Below, in pieces: positions 1-8,449 of a stretch of DNA of 64,000 nt (position 1 is the first letter of the stretch; the number at the start of each line of letters is the position of its first letter). Origin of the DNA: Clostridiales bacterium. Its GTDB lineage: Bacteria > Bacillota > Clostridia > Christensenellales > Aristaeellaceae. The stretch is taken from positions 1 to 64,000 of the forward strand of contig DUQZ01000027.1 of NCBI GenBank assembly GCA_012837525.1, written 5' to 3'. The position numbers and the translations under genes are program-made. The notes under the pieces were generated by a model. It was not told the DNA's origin. It made no database searches and saw only the letters and a program-made list of their open reading frames with translations.

Positions 1-543
1 GTCAAAATAGTCCGCGTACACCTCTTTTAAACTGGGCAGCTGCGCGTCAATCACCGCGCGTTTGGACAAGGCTTTGAAGTTTTTTATCTGATAGGACAAA
101 TTGGGCGCGCCCAGGGTTTCTACATACAGCACAAAGGCGTCAAAATCCCCGGCGATGTATTCGGCGGACAGGGTGGTCCACGCGCCCTTCTTCACGTCGT
201 GCCTGACAATATTGGTGTAGGTCTCGCGGCCGTCCTTGGTGTGCGCGGCGGAGAGGATGATGGTGGCGGTGTCCGCTTCGTCCTGATACACCTCCACCTC
301 CACCTCATACGCCCTGCCGGGAACAAGCTTGAAATCCCGCCCGGGGGAGTTCCAATCCTGCGTGCGGCCGGTAATTTTGATGCTGCCATCCACAACGGCA
401 AGTTCCGCGCCGCCGGTGGAGCGCGGGTACCAGCCGTCAAAATTAACGTCCAAAATGGACATGTGATAATCCTCCTCCTCACCAAGTACAAACACGGGAA
501 CCATCAGGCACAGGGCCAGAATCAGCGGGATGATCCGTTTCAT
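1..543 (-). CDS. Endo-1,4-beta-xylanase, CBM22-GH10 type (partial, C-terminus beyond window)
   Basis: The frame opens at an ATG at 543 and stays open to base 1, giving 181 residues. Residues 1-21 are a hydrophobic signal peptide (starts MKRIIPLILAL, ends near VLGEEE). Residues 25-160 read as a carbohydrate-binding beta-sandwich of the CBM22/CBM4_9 type (ILSAAHTKDGRETY, then LSYQIKNFKAL). The last residues (LPSLKEVYADYFD) match the typical start of a GH10 catalytic barrel. The product is probably a secreted xylanase cleaving beta-1,4-xylan. An AGGAGG site lies just upstream, and the gene follows the GH5 stop by 9 bases, so it is last or near last in the operon. The catalytic glutamates lie outside the window, so GH10 rests on a short match. 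Confidence 0.72.
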   Translation of the reverse strand, partial: MKRIIPLILALCLMVPVFVLGEEEDYHMSILDVNFDGWYPRSTGGAELAVVDGSIKITGRTQDWNSPGRDFKLVPGRAYEVEVEVYQDEADTATIILSAAHTKDGRETYTNIVRHDVKKGAWTTLSAEYIAGDFDAFVLYVETLGAPNLSYQIKNFKALSKRAVIDAQLPSLKEVYADYFD

Positions 544-552
544 GCTGCCCTC

Positions 553-1758
553 CTACCTTGAATACTGCACCAGGGCCTGGGCGATATCGGGGTATGTAAA
601 CGCAAAGGTCTTGCGGTCCAGGATACCAAAGACCTCCCCATCGCCGGAGAAGGCATGGTTGTCCCACCAGAAGCAGCTGAAACCGCGCGCGCGCGCCAGG
701 GCAACATACACGGCCGTAAAGTCCACACGTGATTGCAGGTTGCCGCCCTTGTCACGGCAGCCAAACTCCCCAATCACGATGGGGACGTTCTGCGGGGTGA
801 ACTTGTCATACAGCTGGTTCATGAACTTGGCAATTTCTTCCACATCAAAGGGGTTGTCCGCCTTGAAGTTGTCGCGGCTGCCCTTTTCCTTGGGGCTTTG
901 CAGCGCGAAATCATAGGGGGTATAGGCATGCACAGACAGGAGCAGCCTGTCGTTGACACCGCCGGTGTCCGCGGGCATCAAAAAGTCATCGTGCAGGCAG
1001 CCCTGGACGGAGGCGGCATAGCCAGGCACCAGCAGATAGCGGGAGGTGTTGTTGCCGCCCGTGCCGCGCACGATGTCCACAAACACCTGGTTTAACTCGT
1101 TAATGCACTGCACTGCCTCTGCAGACCGCGGATCGTTTGGGTCCAGGTTCCATTCAATGGGCGTGCCGGTCAGGCGCGGCTCGTTCATGCTTTCCATGAT
1201 CAGGTGCTCGTCATATTCCACAAACACAGGCGCCACCTGCTCCCAAATGGCGGTCAAATAGCGCTTGGAATTGTCCAGATGCGCCTTGTCAGGGTACAGA
1301 TAGTCCTTCTCAATATCGTGATGGGTGTTGATGATGACAAACAGGCTCTCCGCCAGCGCCATGTCAACAACTTCCTTCACCCGGTTGAGCCAGCGCTCGG
1401 AGATGCGGAAGTCATCCCCCGATACATGGTTGTGCCAGGAGATGGGGATGCGCACAGCTTTGAAGCCAGCGTCCTTTAAGGCTTTAAATACCCTGGCGTC
1501 CGTCTTCACGCCCACCCAGGCGCTTTCATAGTCCAGTTCGTCCTTTACATGGTGGGCGTTGCTGGCGTCAAAGGTGTTGCCCAAATTCCAGCCCACGCCC
1601 AGCTCCTCCACAAAGCGGAAGGAGTCCAAATCGGGCAGATCTTTTTTTGCGAATGTCAATTCCGGCAGCATGATTTCCTCCTCAGAAAGACCGGCTGCTA
1701 CCATGCTGGTCAGGAGCATCACAGCCAGCAGCATCAGAACAATGGGTTTGTTTTTCAT
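553..1758 (-). CDS. Secreted GH5 endoglucanase (cellulase)
   Basis: This 401-residue glycoside hydrolase family 5 protein hydrolyses beta-1,4-glucans or related beta-glucans outside the cell. Residues 1-23 form a signal peptide. The catalytic domain begins at GVGWNLGNTFDA (about 55-65). It shows RIPISWH (103-109), the acid/base motif ESMNEPRL with Glu193, HAYTPYDF (277-284) and the nucleophile motif VIGEFGC with Glu331. Both catalytic glutamates are present and the length is normal for a single-domain GH5 enzyme. There is no dockerin or surface-anchor motif, so the enzyme appears freely secreted. The upstream gene is a binding protein and the next is a GH10 xylanase, consistent with plant cell wall breakdown. 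Confidence 0.9.
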   Translation of the reverse strand: MKNKPIVLMLLAVMLLTSMVAAGLSEEEIMLPELTFAKKDLPDLDSFRFVEELGVGWNLGNTFDASNAHHVKDELDYESAWVGVKTDARVFKALKDAGFKAVRIPISWHNHVSGDDFRISERWLNRVKEVVDMALAESLFVIINTHHDIEKDYLYPDKAHLDNSKRYLTAIWEQVAPVFVEYDEHLIMESMNEPRLTGTPIEWNLDPNDPRSAEAVQCINELNQVFVDIVRGTGGNNTSRYLLVPGYAASVQGCLHDDFLMPADTGGVNDRLLLSVHAYTPYDFALQSPKEKGSRDNFKADNPFDVEEIAKFMNQLYDKFTPQNVPIVIGEFGCRDKGGNLQSRVDFTAVYVALARARGFSCFWWDNHAFSGDGEVFGILDRKTFAFTYPDIAQALVQYSR

Positions 1759-1788
1759 AACAGCCTCTCTTCTTTAAATGCTTCTTTT

Positions 1789-1818
1789 AAAAGCGGGATG
1801 GGGAAGTCCCCATCCCGC
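1789..1818 (-). terminator. Hairpin terminator after the binding-protein gene
   Basis: An 11-bp GC-rich stem (arm GCGGGATGGGG at 1793-1803, complement at 1808-1818) has a 4-base loop and is followed on the minus strand by TTTT. It sits between the binding-protein stop and the GH5 start, so it probably gives partial termination and lowers hydrolase expression relative to the transporter. Confidence 0.75.
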
Positions 1819-1839
1819 GGATATGAGTAACAGCTTGGT

Positions 1840-3219
1840 TTATTTCGCGTTCACGGCATCCAGGGCAGCCTGCCAGACGTTCTTGGATTCCTCCAGCTGC
1901 TCGCTGACAGTGCGCCAGCCGCCGCGGCCGTAGGTGTTCCAGTAGAACTGCTCACCCAGGCTGTAGCCGGGCACCAGGTCGCTTAGGAAGAAGGTGCCGT
2001 ATTTGGGATCGCGCATCATTTCGATGGTCTCATCCACCGCGCGGGAGTCGGAGAACATGGTGTAGTAGGTGGACTTCCAGTCGTCCGGATCGTCATAGCC
2101 GGGGGTGGGGTCGGTGTACAGGTCAAAGGCATAGGCGATCTTGTTGGCGCGCTCCGCGTCGTAGTTGGCGGGGATGATATAGCAGTTGTCAGAGTAGACG
2201 TTCTTGTAGGTGTCACCCTTGGGGCCCACGGGGAACATGACAAAGCCATATTCGTCCTTCATATTGTCCCGCAGGGTGGCCTTGAAGTAGTCCTGGTGGA
2301 TGGTCATGGCGACATCCCCGTTGATGAATGCGGCAAAGGTCCAATCCCAGTTGGCGCCTTCGGGCTGCGGCATTTCATAGGTCTGGGACATGTGCACGAT
2401 CCAGTTGGCGGCTTCCATGAAGGCGTCCTCACCAGTCGCGTTGTAGTACTTGCCGTTCTCGTCCTTTTTGACAAAGGCCGCGCCGTTTGAGGCCAGGGCC
2501 ACGTTCATCGCGCCGCCCTGCTGGCTGGCGGTGGCGTACACGTCAATCACGCCGTCGTTGTCGGTGTCACGGGTAATCTTCTTGCACAGCTCTTCATAGG
2601 CTTCCCAGGTCCAGGTGCCGTCCTTCTGCATGTCATACAGGCTCTCCGGGTCAATGCCGGCTTCTTCCAGCAGGCGCTTGTTAAACCAGATGCCGTCGCG
2701 GGGCTCAGAGGCGATGGCGCGCATGCCATAAATGCCGCCGTCCTTCTCCATGATTTCCAGGGTGTTCTTGTTCCATTTTTCCTCGGTGAAGTCAAAGGCG
2801 TCCAGCGTAGACAGGTCATAGAAGAAGCCATTGGCCATGGGGGTGGCCAGCACATCCGGGCGCATGACCAGCACGTAGTTCTCCGGCCCGCCGGTGGTGA
2901 CAAAATTGGCCAGGAAATCCGGGTTGTCGTCCCAGCCGGAGACCGCAATCTCTTTAATCTTGAAGTTGTAGGTCTCCTGAATCCACTCGCGGTATTCCGC
3001 AAGGGCTTCTTCCGCCGCGGTCTGGGGCTCCGCGGGCTCGCCGCTGGACCACCAGTCACCGATGATCACTTCGATGCCGCCAAGGTCCAGCGTGTTGCCG
3101 TCCTTGTCCTTGCGGATCTCGATCGTTTCGCCGGTAGAGAACTCATAGGTCTCTGCGGCAGCTGCCAGCAGGCCAAAGGCCATCGCCAGCGCCAGGAGCA
3201 TTGCCAGGGTCTTTTTCAT
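1840..3219 (-). CDS. Extracellular solute-binding protein, family 1 (sugar ABC importer)
   Basis: This 459-residue periplasmic-binding-protein-like receptor delivers an oligosaccharide to the permease pair encoded just upstream. Residues 1-22 are a signal peptide. The mature part has the two-lobe family 1 pattern (IEVIIGDWW near the N-terminus, SEPRDGIWFNKRLLEEAGID mid-protein, TIHQDYFKATLR later). It has no cysteine at the signal-peptide end (LLAAAAETY), so the usual lipobox is absent. That is unusual for a Gram-positive binding protein unless it is held by partners or the cell has an outer membrane. Position next to GH5 and GH10 genes suggests a beta-glucan or xylan oligomer ligand; the exact sugar cannot be read from sequence. 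Confidence 0.88.
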   Translation of the reverse strand: MKKTLAMLLALAMAFGLLAAAAETYEFSTGETIEIRKDKDGNTLDLGGIEVIIGDWWSSGEPAEPQTAAEEALAEYREWIQETYNFKIKEIAVSGWDDNPDFLANFVTTGGPENYVLVMRPDVLATPMANGFFYDLSTLDAFDFTEEKWNKNTLEIMEKDGGIYGMRAIASEPRDGIWFNKRLLEEAGIDPESLYDMQKDGTWTWEAYEELCKKITRDTDNDGVIDVYATASQQGGAMNVALASNGAAFVKKDENGKYYNATGEDAFMEAANWIVHMSQTYEMPQPEGANWDWTFAAFINGDVAMTIHQDYFKATLRDNMKDEYGFVMFPVGPKGDTYKNVYSDNCYIIPANYDAERANKIAYAFDLYTDPTPGYDDPDDWKSTYYTMFSDSRAVDETIEMMRDPKYGTFFLSDLVPGYSLGEQFYWNTYGRGGWRTVSEQLEESKNVWQAALDAVNAK

Positions 3220-3243
3220 GATGTTTCCTCCTTATTTTATATC

Positions 3244-3260
3244 ACCCATCTTTGATGGGT
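3244..3260 (-). promoter_or_regulatory. Intercistronic hairpin before the binding-protein gene
   Basis: A perfect 7-bp stem (ACCCATC / GATGGGT) with a TTT loop lies between the permease stop and the binding-protein ribosome site, without a downstream T-run. Such hairpins often protect processed mRNA ends and raise binding-protein output; here that is inference. Confidence 0.5.
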
Positions 3261-3272
3261 TAATATTCAAGT

Positions 3273-4280
3273 TTAGTCTTTCAGTCCGGTCGTGGTGATG
3301 GATTCAATGAAGAACCGTTGCGCGAACAAATACAGGATGAGCAGCGGCGTCACCACAATCAACACGCCGGTGGAGATCATCTGCATGGTGTAGCCCACAG
3401 AGGGCGTGGCGATGCCCAGCCGGGTGGAGACATAGGTGCGCAGGCTTTCCGCCAGGCCGGACAGGCGGATGGACAGATACTGCGTGTTGGCGGTGGGCAG
3501 GAACAAACGGGTGTAGAACACGTCCGTCCACTGCCACACAAAGGCAAACAGGAAGCAGCTGACCAAAATGGGCACAGCCTGGGGCAGCAGCACGCGGAAA
3601 AAGGTGCCCAGGGTGGACGCGCCGTCCACATAGGCTGCCTCCTCCAGGGAGTAGGGGATGGAGCGGAAATACTGACGGATCATGAAGATATACAGGCCGT
3701 TTTTCAAGCCCATGGCCGTCATGCTGAGCATCAGATACGGCAGCGATGAGCCCTTGAGGTTCAGCGGCGCGCCGTAGAGTTTGGTAAAGATGCCCAGGAT
3801 GTCAAAATACCGGAAGTGTAAATACAGGGAGGAGGAGATGGTCTGTGGCGGGATGACAATCACCAGCACCACGCAGGCAAACCAGAAGCGTTTAAGCGGG
3901 AACTCAAAGCGCGCGAAGCCGTAACCGGCCAGCGTGCAGGCGGTAATCTGCAAAAGGGCCGTCACCAGGGAGATGATGGTGGTGTTGATCAGGGAGGTGT
4001 CCAAGTTGAGCAGGTAGGCGGCCAGCGTGTAGTTTTCGGTCGTCAGGTTGCGCGGCACCACGATGATGGTGGTGTCATACAGGTCCTTTTCCATCATGAA
4101 GCTGACGGAAATCTTGTCCAATACCGGCTGCAAAATCAGGAAACACAGGCCAAACAGCATCAAAAAGCGCAGAATAGATCCAAACTTTTTCTTGCCCTCC
4201 TGGCGCAGCAGCAATCCGCCGGATTTTCGGTTGCGCGCCCAGAAGCCTTCCTGCTTGATGCCTGTCATGTGCTTATTCAT
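3273..4280 (-). CDS. Carbohydrate ABC transporter permease (UgpE/LplC type)
   Basis: This 335-residue inner-membrane subunit of a CUT1-type sugar importer has about six predicted membrane helices. It carries the conserved EAA loop that docks to the ATPase (EEAAYVDGASTLGTFFRV, then LPQAVPIL). A hydrophilic N-terminal tail of about 35 residues precedes the first helix, somewhat longer than average. Its start overlaps the end of the partner permease by 8 bases, so the two are translationally coupled. No ATP-binding subunit is encoded nearby; a shared MsmX-like ATPase elsewhere in the genome is the likely motor. Confidence 0.92.
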   Translation of the reverse strand: MNKHMTGIKQEGFWARNRKSGGLLLRQEGKKKFGSILRFLMLFGLCFLILQPVLDKISVSFMMEKDLYDTTIIVVPRNLTTENYTLAAYLLNLDTSLINTTIISLVTALLQITACTLAGYGFARFEFPLKRFWFACVVLVIVIPPQTISSSLYLHFRYFDILGIFTKLYGAPLNLKGSSLPYLMLSMTAMGLKNGLYIFMIRQYFRSIPYSLEEAAYVDGASTLGTFFRVLLPQAVPILVSCFLFAFVWQWTDVFYTRLFLPTANTQYLSIRLSGLAESLRTYVSTRLGIATPSVGYTMQMISTGVLIVVTPLLILYLFAQRFFIESITTTGLKD

Positions 4281-5181
4281 AGTGCTTCACCCCCTGCCTG
4301 ATGATGAAGGCGCTGATGGCGATCATGGTGATGGCCACCGCGAAATAAATCCAGGATAGGGCAGAGCTGAAGCCATATTTCAGGTTGATGAACATCTCCT
4401 CGTGAATCTTTTCCATGATCAGGTTGTCCGTCTTCATGAAGAAGTCGATGATGGTATAGATCATGTTGACAATCAGCAGCGGGCTGATGATAGGGAAGGT
4501 GACCATCCAGAAGCTCTCCCAGGCGGAGGAGCCTTCCATCTCCGCGGCCTCGTACATGCTGCGCGGGATGGTTTGCAGGCCTGACAAAAAGACCACAATC
4601 TGGATGCCCGAGGCCATCACGATGTCATACACCGCGGTGATGAGGTTGTTCACCACTTCCAGCGCCGGCGTGCCCACACCGGAGGCGGACAGCAAGCCAA
4701 AGAGGGCATTGCCAAAGTTGATGTTGTTGGATTGGGAAATCAGCTCCTTCATGCCGCTGATGAGGGAGTTGTCCGTCTCAATGCCCACCAGGACGCCGGA
4801 GGACAAAATCACCGGCAGGAAGAAGATGGCCCGCGCCAGCGCCCTGCCCTTGAACTTCTGGTTGAGCAACAGGGCAATCATAAAGGCAAGCACCATGGTG
4901 GCCAGGGAGTGCGTCACCATGCGCACCACCTCATCCACCAGCATCTGGTTAAAATCCGGGTCGATGGTGAAGGCGTAGATGTAGTTGGCCCAGCCTACAT
5001 TGGTTTTTACAATGCCGTGCTGCGCGCTTAAGCTGACGCTTTGAAAGCTCATGATGATGGACTGGATCATGGGCGCGACCATGAAGGCCAAAAAGCCAAT
5101 AATAAAAGGGGAGATGAACAGATAGCCCGAAATCGCGCGCCGTGTCCTGATGGTTCTGCGGCTTTTTCTCTTTATGCTCAC
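4273..5181 (-). CDS. Sugar ABC transporter permease (UgpA/LplB type)
   Basis: This 302-residue protein is the other membrane half of the CUT1 importer. A basic N-terminal stretch (KRKSRRTIRTRRA) precedes a membrane segment beginning GYLFISPFIIGFLAF, followed by five further hydrophobic segments. The EAA loop reads YEAAEMEGSSAWESFWMV. Translation starts at a GTG at 5181, placed 6-8 bases after GGAGGG and overlapping the DUF5696 stop in a GTGA arrangement. It pairs with the permease that follows and the binding protein after that. Confidence 0.92.
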   Translation of the reverse strand: MSIKRKSRRTIRTRRAISGYLFISPFIIGFLAFMVAPMIQSIIMSFQSVSLSAQHGIVKTNVGWANYIYAFTIDPDFNQMLVDEVVRMVTHSLATMVLAFMIALLLNQKFKGRALARAIFFLPVILSSGVLVGIETDNSLISGMKELISQSNNINFGNALFGLLSASGVGTPALEVVNNLITAVYDIVMASGIQIVVFLSGLQTIPRSMYEAAEMEGSSAWESFWMVTFPIISPLLIVNMIYTIIDFFMKTDNLIMEKIHEEMFINLKYGFSSALSWIYFAVAITMIAISAFIIRQGVKHYE

Positions 5182-7757
5182 GGCCTGCTCCCTCCTTCCA
5201 GTACATGATAGCTGCGGGCTGATACCACTTGCCCGTCCACGGTCTGGTCCTCATTGCCAAGGTTTACGGCGACGCGGGTGCCGTCCTCATAGGTGGTGAT
5301 GGTGACTTCGCCCTCCAGGCACTCATAGTTTGTGATGGCCTGGTGGAAGGTATGCCCCAGCGTTTGCTCATACTGTTTGATGATCTCCTTGGCTTCCTTC
5401 TCCCACAAGGCGTAGGAGGCGCCGAAGTATTCAGAATAGGTGGTGTCGTGCAGCACCAGCGGTTCCTCCGCCATGAACACGAAGGACAGCCCCGCGCCGC
5501 GCTGGGCGCTCAGCAAAATTTCCTGCTCCCAGTCGCCGGTTAAGTTGATGGGCTTGCCGGTGTATTCCACCAGGCCATGCAGCGCGATGTGGATGAAGGG
5601 CACGGCCTCGTCCATGATAAAATAAGGGACGCCGCGCAAATCAGTATTGGTGACCAGGTCCGCGTGCTCCAGCGCGTACAGGTTGCCGCCGCGGATCATC
5701 ACGCCCAGGCCCTCCTGCTTCACGCGCGCCTGCTCCGCGGTTTGCAAACCGGCTGCCTCATCCCGTGTGACGGTTTGCTTGGGGTTGTAGTCCGCGCTCA
5801 GCAGCGCGCCCACGTCTTCATAGCTGACGCCGTCCGCCTGATGGCGCTGGGCAGCAGTCGCCAGGTTGCGCATCATGTCAAGGGATACCTCAGGCTTGAG
5901 GAGGTAATACGGCTGGTCCTCCTCTTCCTGGGTGCCATACCAGACGTTGGAATATTTGTATAGACGGATGGCTTCCCGGGTGGTGAAGCGCGCGGCGTCG
6001 CGCAGGGGCAAAAAGCCTTCGATCACGCCGGAATCCAGGGCAAAGCTGGTGACGCCGTTTAAATATAGCCTGGCGCCGGTGTCCTTGACATCCTGTACCA
6101 TCTGCTCAAAATCACTGGCTGTGCCCAACTGGGAGATCAGCTTGTCCTTTTTGAGGATGGTCTGCTTGATGCCGCCGTTCATCCAGCCGGACAGACGTAC
6201 ATGCAGCCGGCTGTCGGTAGCGCTGGCGATATCCTTCACGATCCCGGCAGTCTGCTGGTAATTGGTCAGGGAAATGGGCAGGGAGACCGGCAGTCCGCCG
6301 CGCTGCTGCACCTTGTCAATGGCGCCGATGATTTCAACGGCAAGCGGCAGTCCCTTTGCGGTGAGCGGCACAAGCCCGGGATAGCGTTCCATCAAATAGG
6401 CGCGGTAGGCTTTGGCCAGGGTGACGTAATCATCCGTGGGCAAAAAGCGGTAGCGCTGGGTGATGGCGCCCTGGGGCAGGCCTTGCTCGTACATATAGAT
6501 GGTTTCGATGGTGCGGTCGGTCACATTGAAGGCGTCTGAGTGCAGCAGGTTGAAGCTGGCGCTGGCGGTGTTGTAGCTGTTGCCGCGCCCCGCGATGTCG
6601 GCGGAGAGGGAGGCATTGGCCGCGTGGTCCTCCATCATGCATAAAAAGGCGCTCCCATTGTTGACCATGGCGAACATGGGGAAGCGGGCGTTGGTTTCAT
6701 GCACCACGGCGCTGCGGTAGCTGGCGTAGTCCCAGCCATATACGTTGGCGAAATAGCCGTTTTGCCGGGTCTTGCCGTTGTTGAAGCGGATCAGCCCGCC
6801 GCCGCCCTCGGGCATGAGCATGTATCCCGTATCCTGGGTGCTGCCCGCGCCAAAATTGGGCAGGATACCAAGCCGGATGGGCGGGAAGTCGGCGGTGTAG
6901 TTGATGCTGTCAAAGGGCACTTTTACCAGGAAGTCCGGCCCGTCCAGGCGGTAGATGACGCTCACATTGAAGATGGCGGTCTTGTTGCTCAGGGCAGTGC
7001 CGGTATCCGCCTGGTCCTGCTGGTAGTCCTCATAGGTATAGCCGATGGACTCAAACAGGCCCTCAAACTCCTCCTTCAAGAAGTCCTTCACATTGTCGCG
7101 CAGGGCGTAGACGGCGCCTTCTTCCAGCTTGGGGTATTTATTAAACAACTCCTCCCGCTGGTTTTCCTTGATTTTGGCCGGGTCATACTTGCGGTAGCTG
7201 TCCAGCACCTTGCGGCTTTGCTGACGGGTGAGCCCTGACAAAAACGCGTCCATGCGCTCAACCAGGATGACCTCCGGGATAAAGTAGGCGCGCGTGATGC
7301 GGCCCAGCGTGTAATCCACCCGGATCTCGTCCTCATTGGCTGTGATTTCATAGACCTGGTTTTTGATGGAATATTCAAAATTGTCATACAGCGTGCGCAC
7401 GCCGTTGTCGGTGGAATAGGTGAGCGCCAGGGTGGACTGCAGCAGGTTCTTGCTGCCGGCAAGGGCGATGGGGTCGCGCGCGGCGTCCTCTGGCACCGCG
7501 CGCCAGACGTGGTCATCCGCCTTGGTGGTGATAGTGAAATGCGTGGTGTCCGCATCCAACTCCAGCTTTAAGTGCTCGTTTTCCAGCACATGCACGGCGC
7601 CGGGCTCTTCCTTGTAAAAGGCAGCGGAAATGTCCGTGTCACCGTCTGTGGTATCCGTGCGCCCATACAAAGCCCAGCCGAGCACGGCGATGCTGGCAAT
7701 GACCAGCAGCGCGAACACAGCTTGCAGGATTCGTTTTTTCGCGGACGACTTCTTCAC
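5178..7757 (-). CDS. DUF5696 protein, membrane-anchored, glycosidase-like architecture
   Basis: This 859-residue protein has a single N-terminal membrane anchor (residues 9-30, starting ILQAVFALLVIASIAVLGW) and a large extracellular part. It matches my recollection of the DUF5696 family, whose biochemical role I do not know. Residues about 50-450 look like a beta-sandwich with helical insertions, about 460-760 contain alternating beta/alpha segments suggestive of a barrel (DSRLHVRLSGWMNGG, ARLYLNGVTSFALD, DGVSYEDVGALL), and the last 60 form a beta-rich end. This order resembles large glycoside hydrolases such as GH101-like enzymes, but I cannot name catalytic residues. It lies between the Yip1 protein and a permease pair, with 4- to 8-base spacing or overlap. 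Confidence 0.75.
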   Translation of the reverse strand: MKKSSAKKRILQAVFALLVIASIAVLGWALYGRTDTTDGDTDISAAFYKEEPGAVHVLENEHLKLELDADTTHFTITTKADDHVWRAVPEDAARDPIALAGSKNLLQSTLALTYSTDNGVRTLYDNFEYSIKNQVYEITANEDEIRVDYTLGRITRAYFIPEVILVERMDAFLSGLTRQQSRKVLDSYRKYDPAKIKENQREELFNKYPKLEEGAVYALRDNVKDFLKEEFEGLFESIGYTYEDYQQDQADTGTALSNKTAIFNVSVIYRLDGPDFLVKVPFDSINYTADFPPIRLGILPNFGAGSTQDTGYMLMPEGGGGLIRFNNGKTRQNGYFANVYGWDYASYRSAVVHETNARFPMFAMVNNGSAFLCMMEDHAANASLSADIAGRGNSYNTASASFNLLHSDAFNVTDRTIETIYMYEQGLPQGAITQRYRFLPTDDYVTLAKAYRAYLMERYPGLVPLTAKGLPLAVEIIGAIDKVQQRGGLPVSLPISLTNYQQTAGIVKDIASATDSRLHVRLSGWMNGGIKQTILKKDKLISQLGTASDFEQMVQDVKDTGARLYLNGVTSFALDSGVIEGFLPLRDAARFTTREAIRLYKYSNVWYGTQEEEDQPYYLLKPEVSLDMMRNLATAAQRHQADGVSYEDVGALLSADYNPKQTVTRDEAAGLQTAEQARVKQEGLGVMIRGGNLYALEHADLVTNTDLRGVPYFIMDEAVPFIHIALHGLVEYTGKPINLTGDWEQEILLSAQRGAGLSFVFMAEEPLVLHDTTYSEYFGASYALWEKEAKEIIKQYEQTLGHTFHQAITNYECLEGEVTITTYEDGTRVAVNLGNEDQTVDGQVVSARSYHVLEGGSRP

Positions 7758-7765
7758 AGGGCCTC

Positions 7766-8449
7766 CTAATACAACCTAAAGGATAGTTCTTTATACAGGG
7801 ACACGATGTAGGCAATGCCGTCTGATATCAAGGAGAAGAAGAGCAGCATCAAAAAGATGATGACCAGCATGCCAAACAAACTCATCACCATGAACACCAG
7901 GGTCTTGCCCAGGGAGTAATCATGGATCATCATCATGGCGACCACAATCAACAGGCCGCACCAAAGCAGGGAGATATTGGACAGCACCGTATAAAAGGCG
8001 CCTTCCTCAATAGTGACCACGTTGCTCAGGAGGATGAGAGGCAGTTGAATCAAGACATAGGGGGTGAGGGCATAGGCCGTGCCCGTATAGATATCCTTCA
8101 TGCGCCCTTTGCCCTCAAACAGGGTGGTTAAACTCCAGTTGGCAACACACCAGATCAAAAGCGGCAGCAGGATGGTCAAAAACTCAATAAACACATTCAC
8201 CCGGGCCCAGTACACGCGGATAAACAGGAAGGAGGTGTACTGCAGGCGCAGGATGCGGGTAAACAGCGCCAGAAAGACGATGAAATTGGCGGCGGCCATG
8301 CTGCCGCGGCGCTCCCGCGTCAAATCCCAAAAGCCGTCAAAGGGGTGGATGATCACATGCAGCGCAAAGCGCAGCGTGCGGAAAAATTCCTGCCACCACG
8401 CGCGGCTTTTGATCTTGGCGAGGAAGGAGGTATTCACAAATTCGCTCAT
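7766..8449 (-). CDS. Yip1-domain integral membrane protein
   Basis: This 227-residue protein has five predicted membrane helices in the Yip1 arrangement: a long N-terminal hydrophilic part with FHVIIHPFDGFWDL-like wording (here HPFDGFWDLTRERRGS, residues about 37-52), then helices around 55-75, 88-105, 125-145, 155-180 and 185-210. Bacterial Yip1 proteins are poorly understood, and the family name comes from eukaryotic vesicle-traffic proteins. Its start overlaps the upstream NHL-repeat gene by 4 bases and its stop is 8 bases before the DUF5696 gene. This suggests the three act together at the membrane, possibly as a complex with the flanking ABC permeases. Specific role unknown. Confidence 0.75.
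   Translation of the reverse strand: MSEFVNTSFLAKIKSRAWWQEFFRTLRFALHVIIHPFDGFWDLTRERRGSMAAANFIVFLALFTRILRLQYTSFLFIRVYWARVNVFIEFLTILLPLLIWCVANWSLTTLFEGKGRMKDIYTGTAYALTPYVLIQLPLILLSNVVTIEEGAFYTVLSNISLLWCGLLIVVAMMMIHDYSLGKTLVFMVMSLFGMLVIIFLMLLFFSLISDGIAYIVSLYKELSFRLY

Noticed and set aside
199-561. Plus-strand frame of about 120 codons over the xylanase gene
   Set aside because: It lies opposite a minus-strand gene with signal peptide, CBM22-like wording and a good ribosome site; the plus-strand product is low-complexity and has no recognisable motif.
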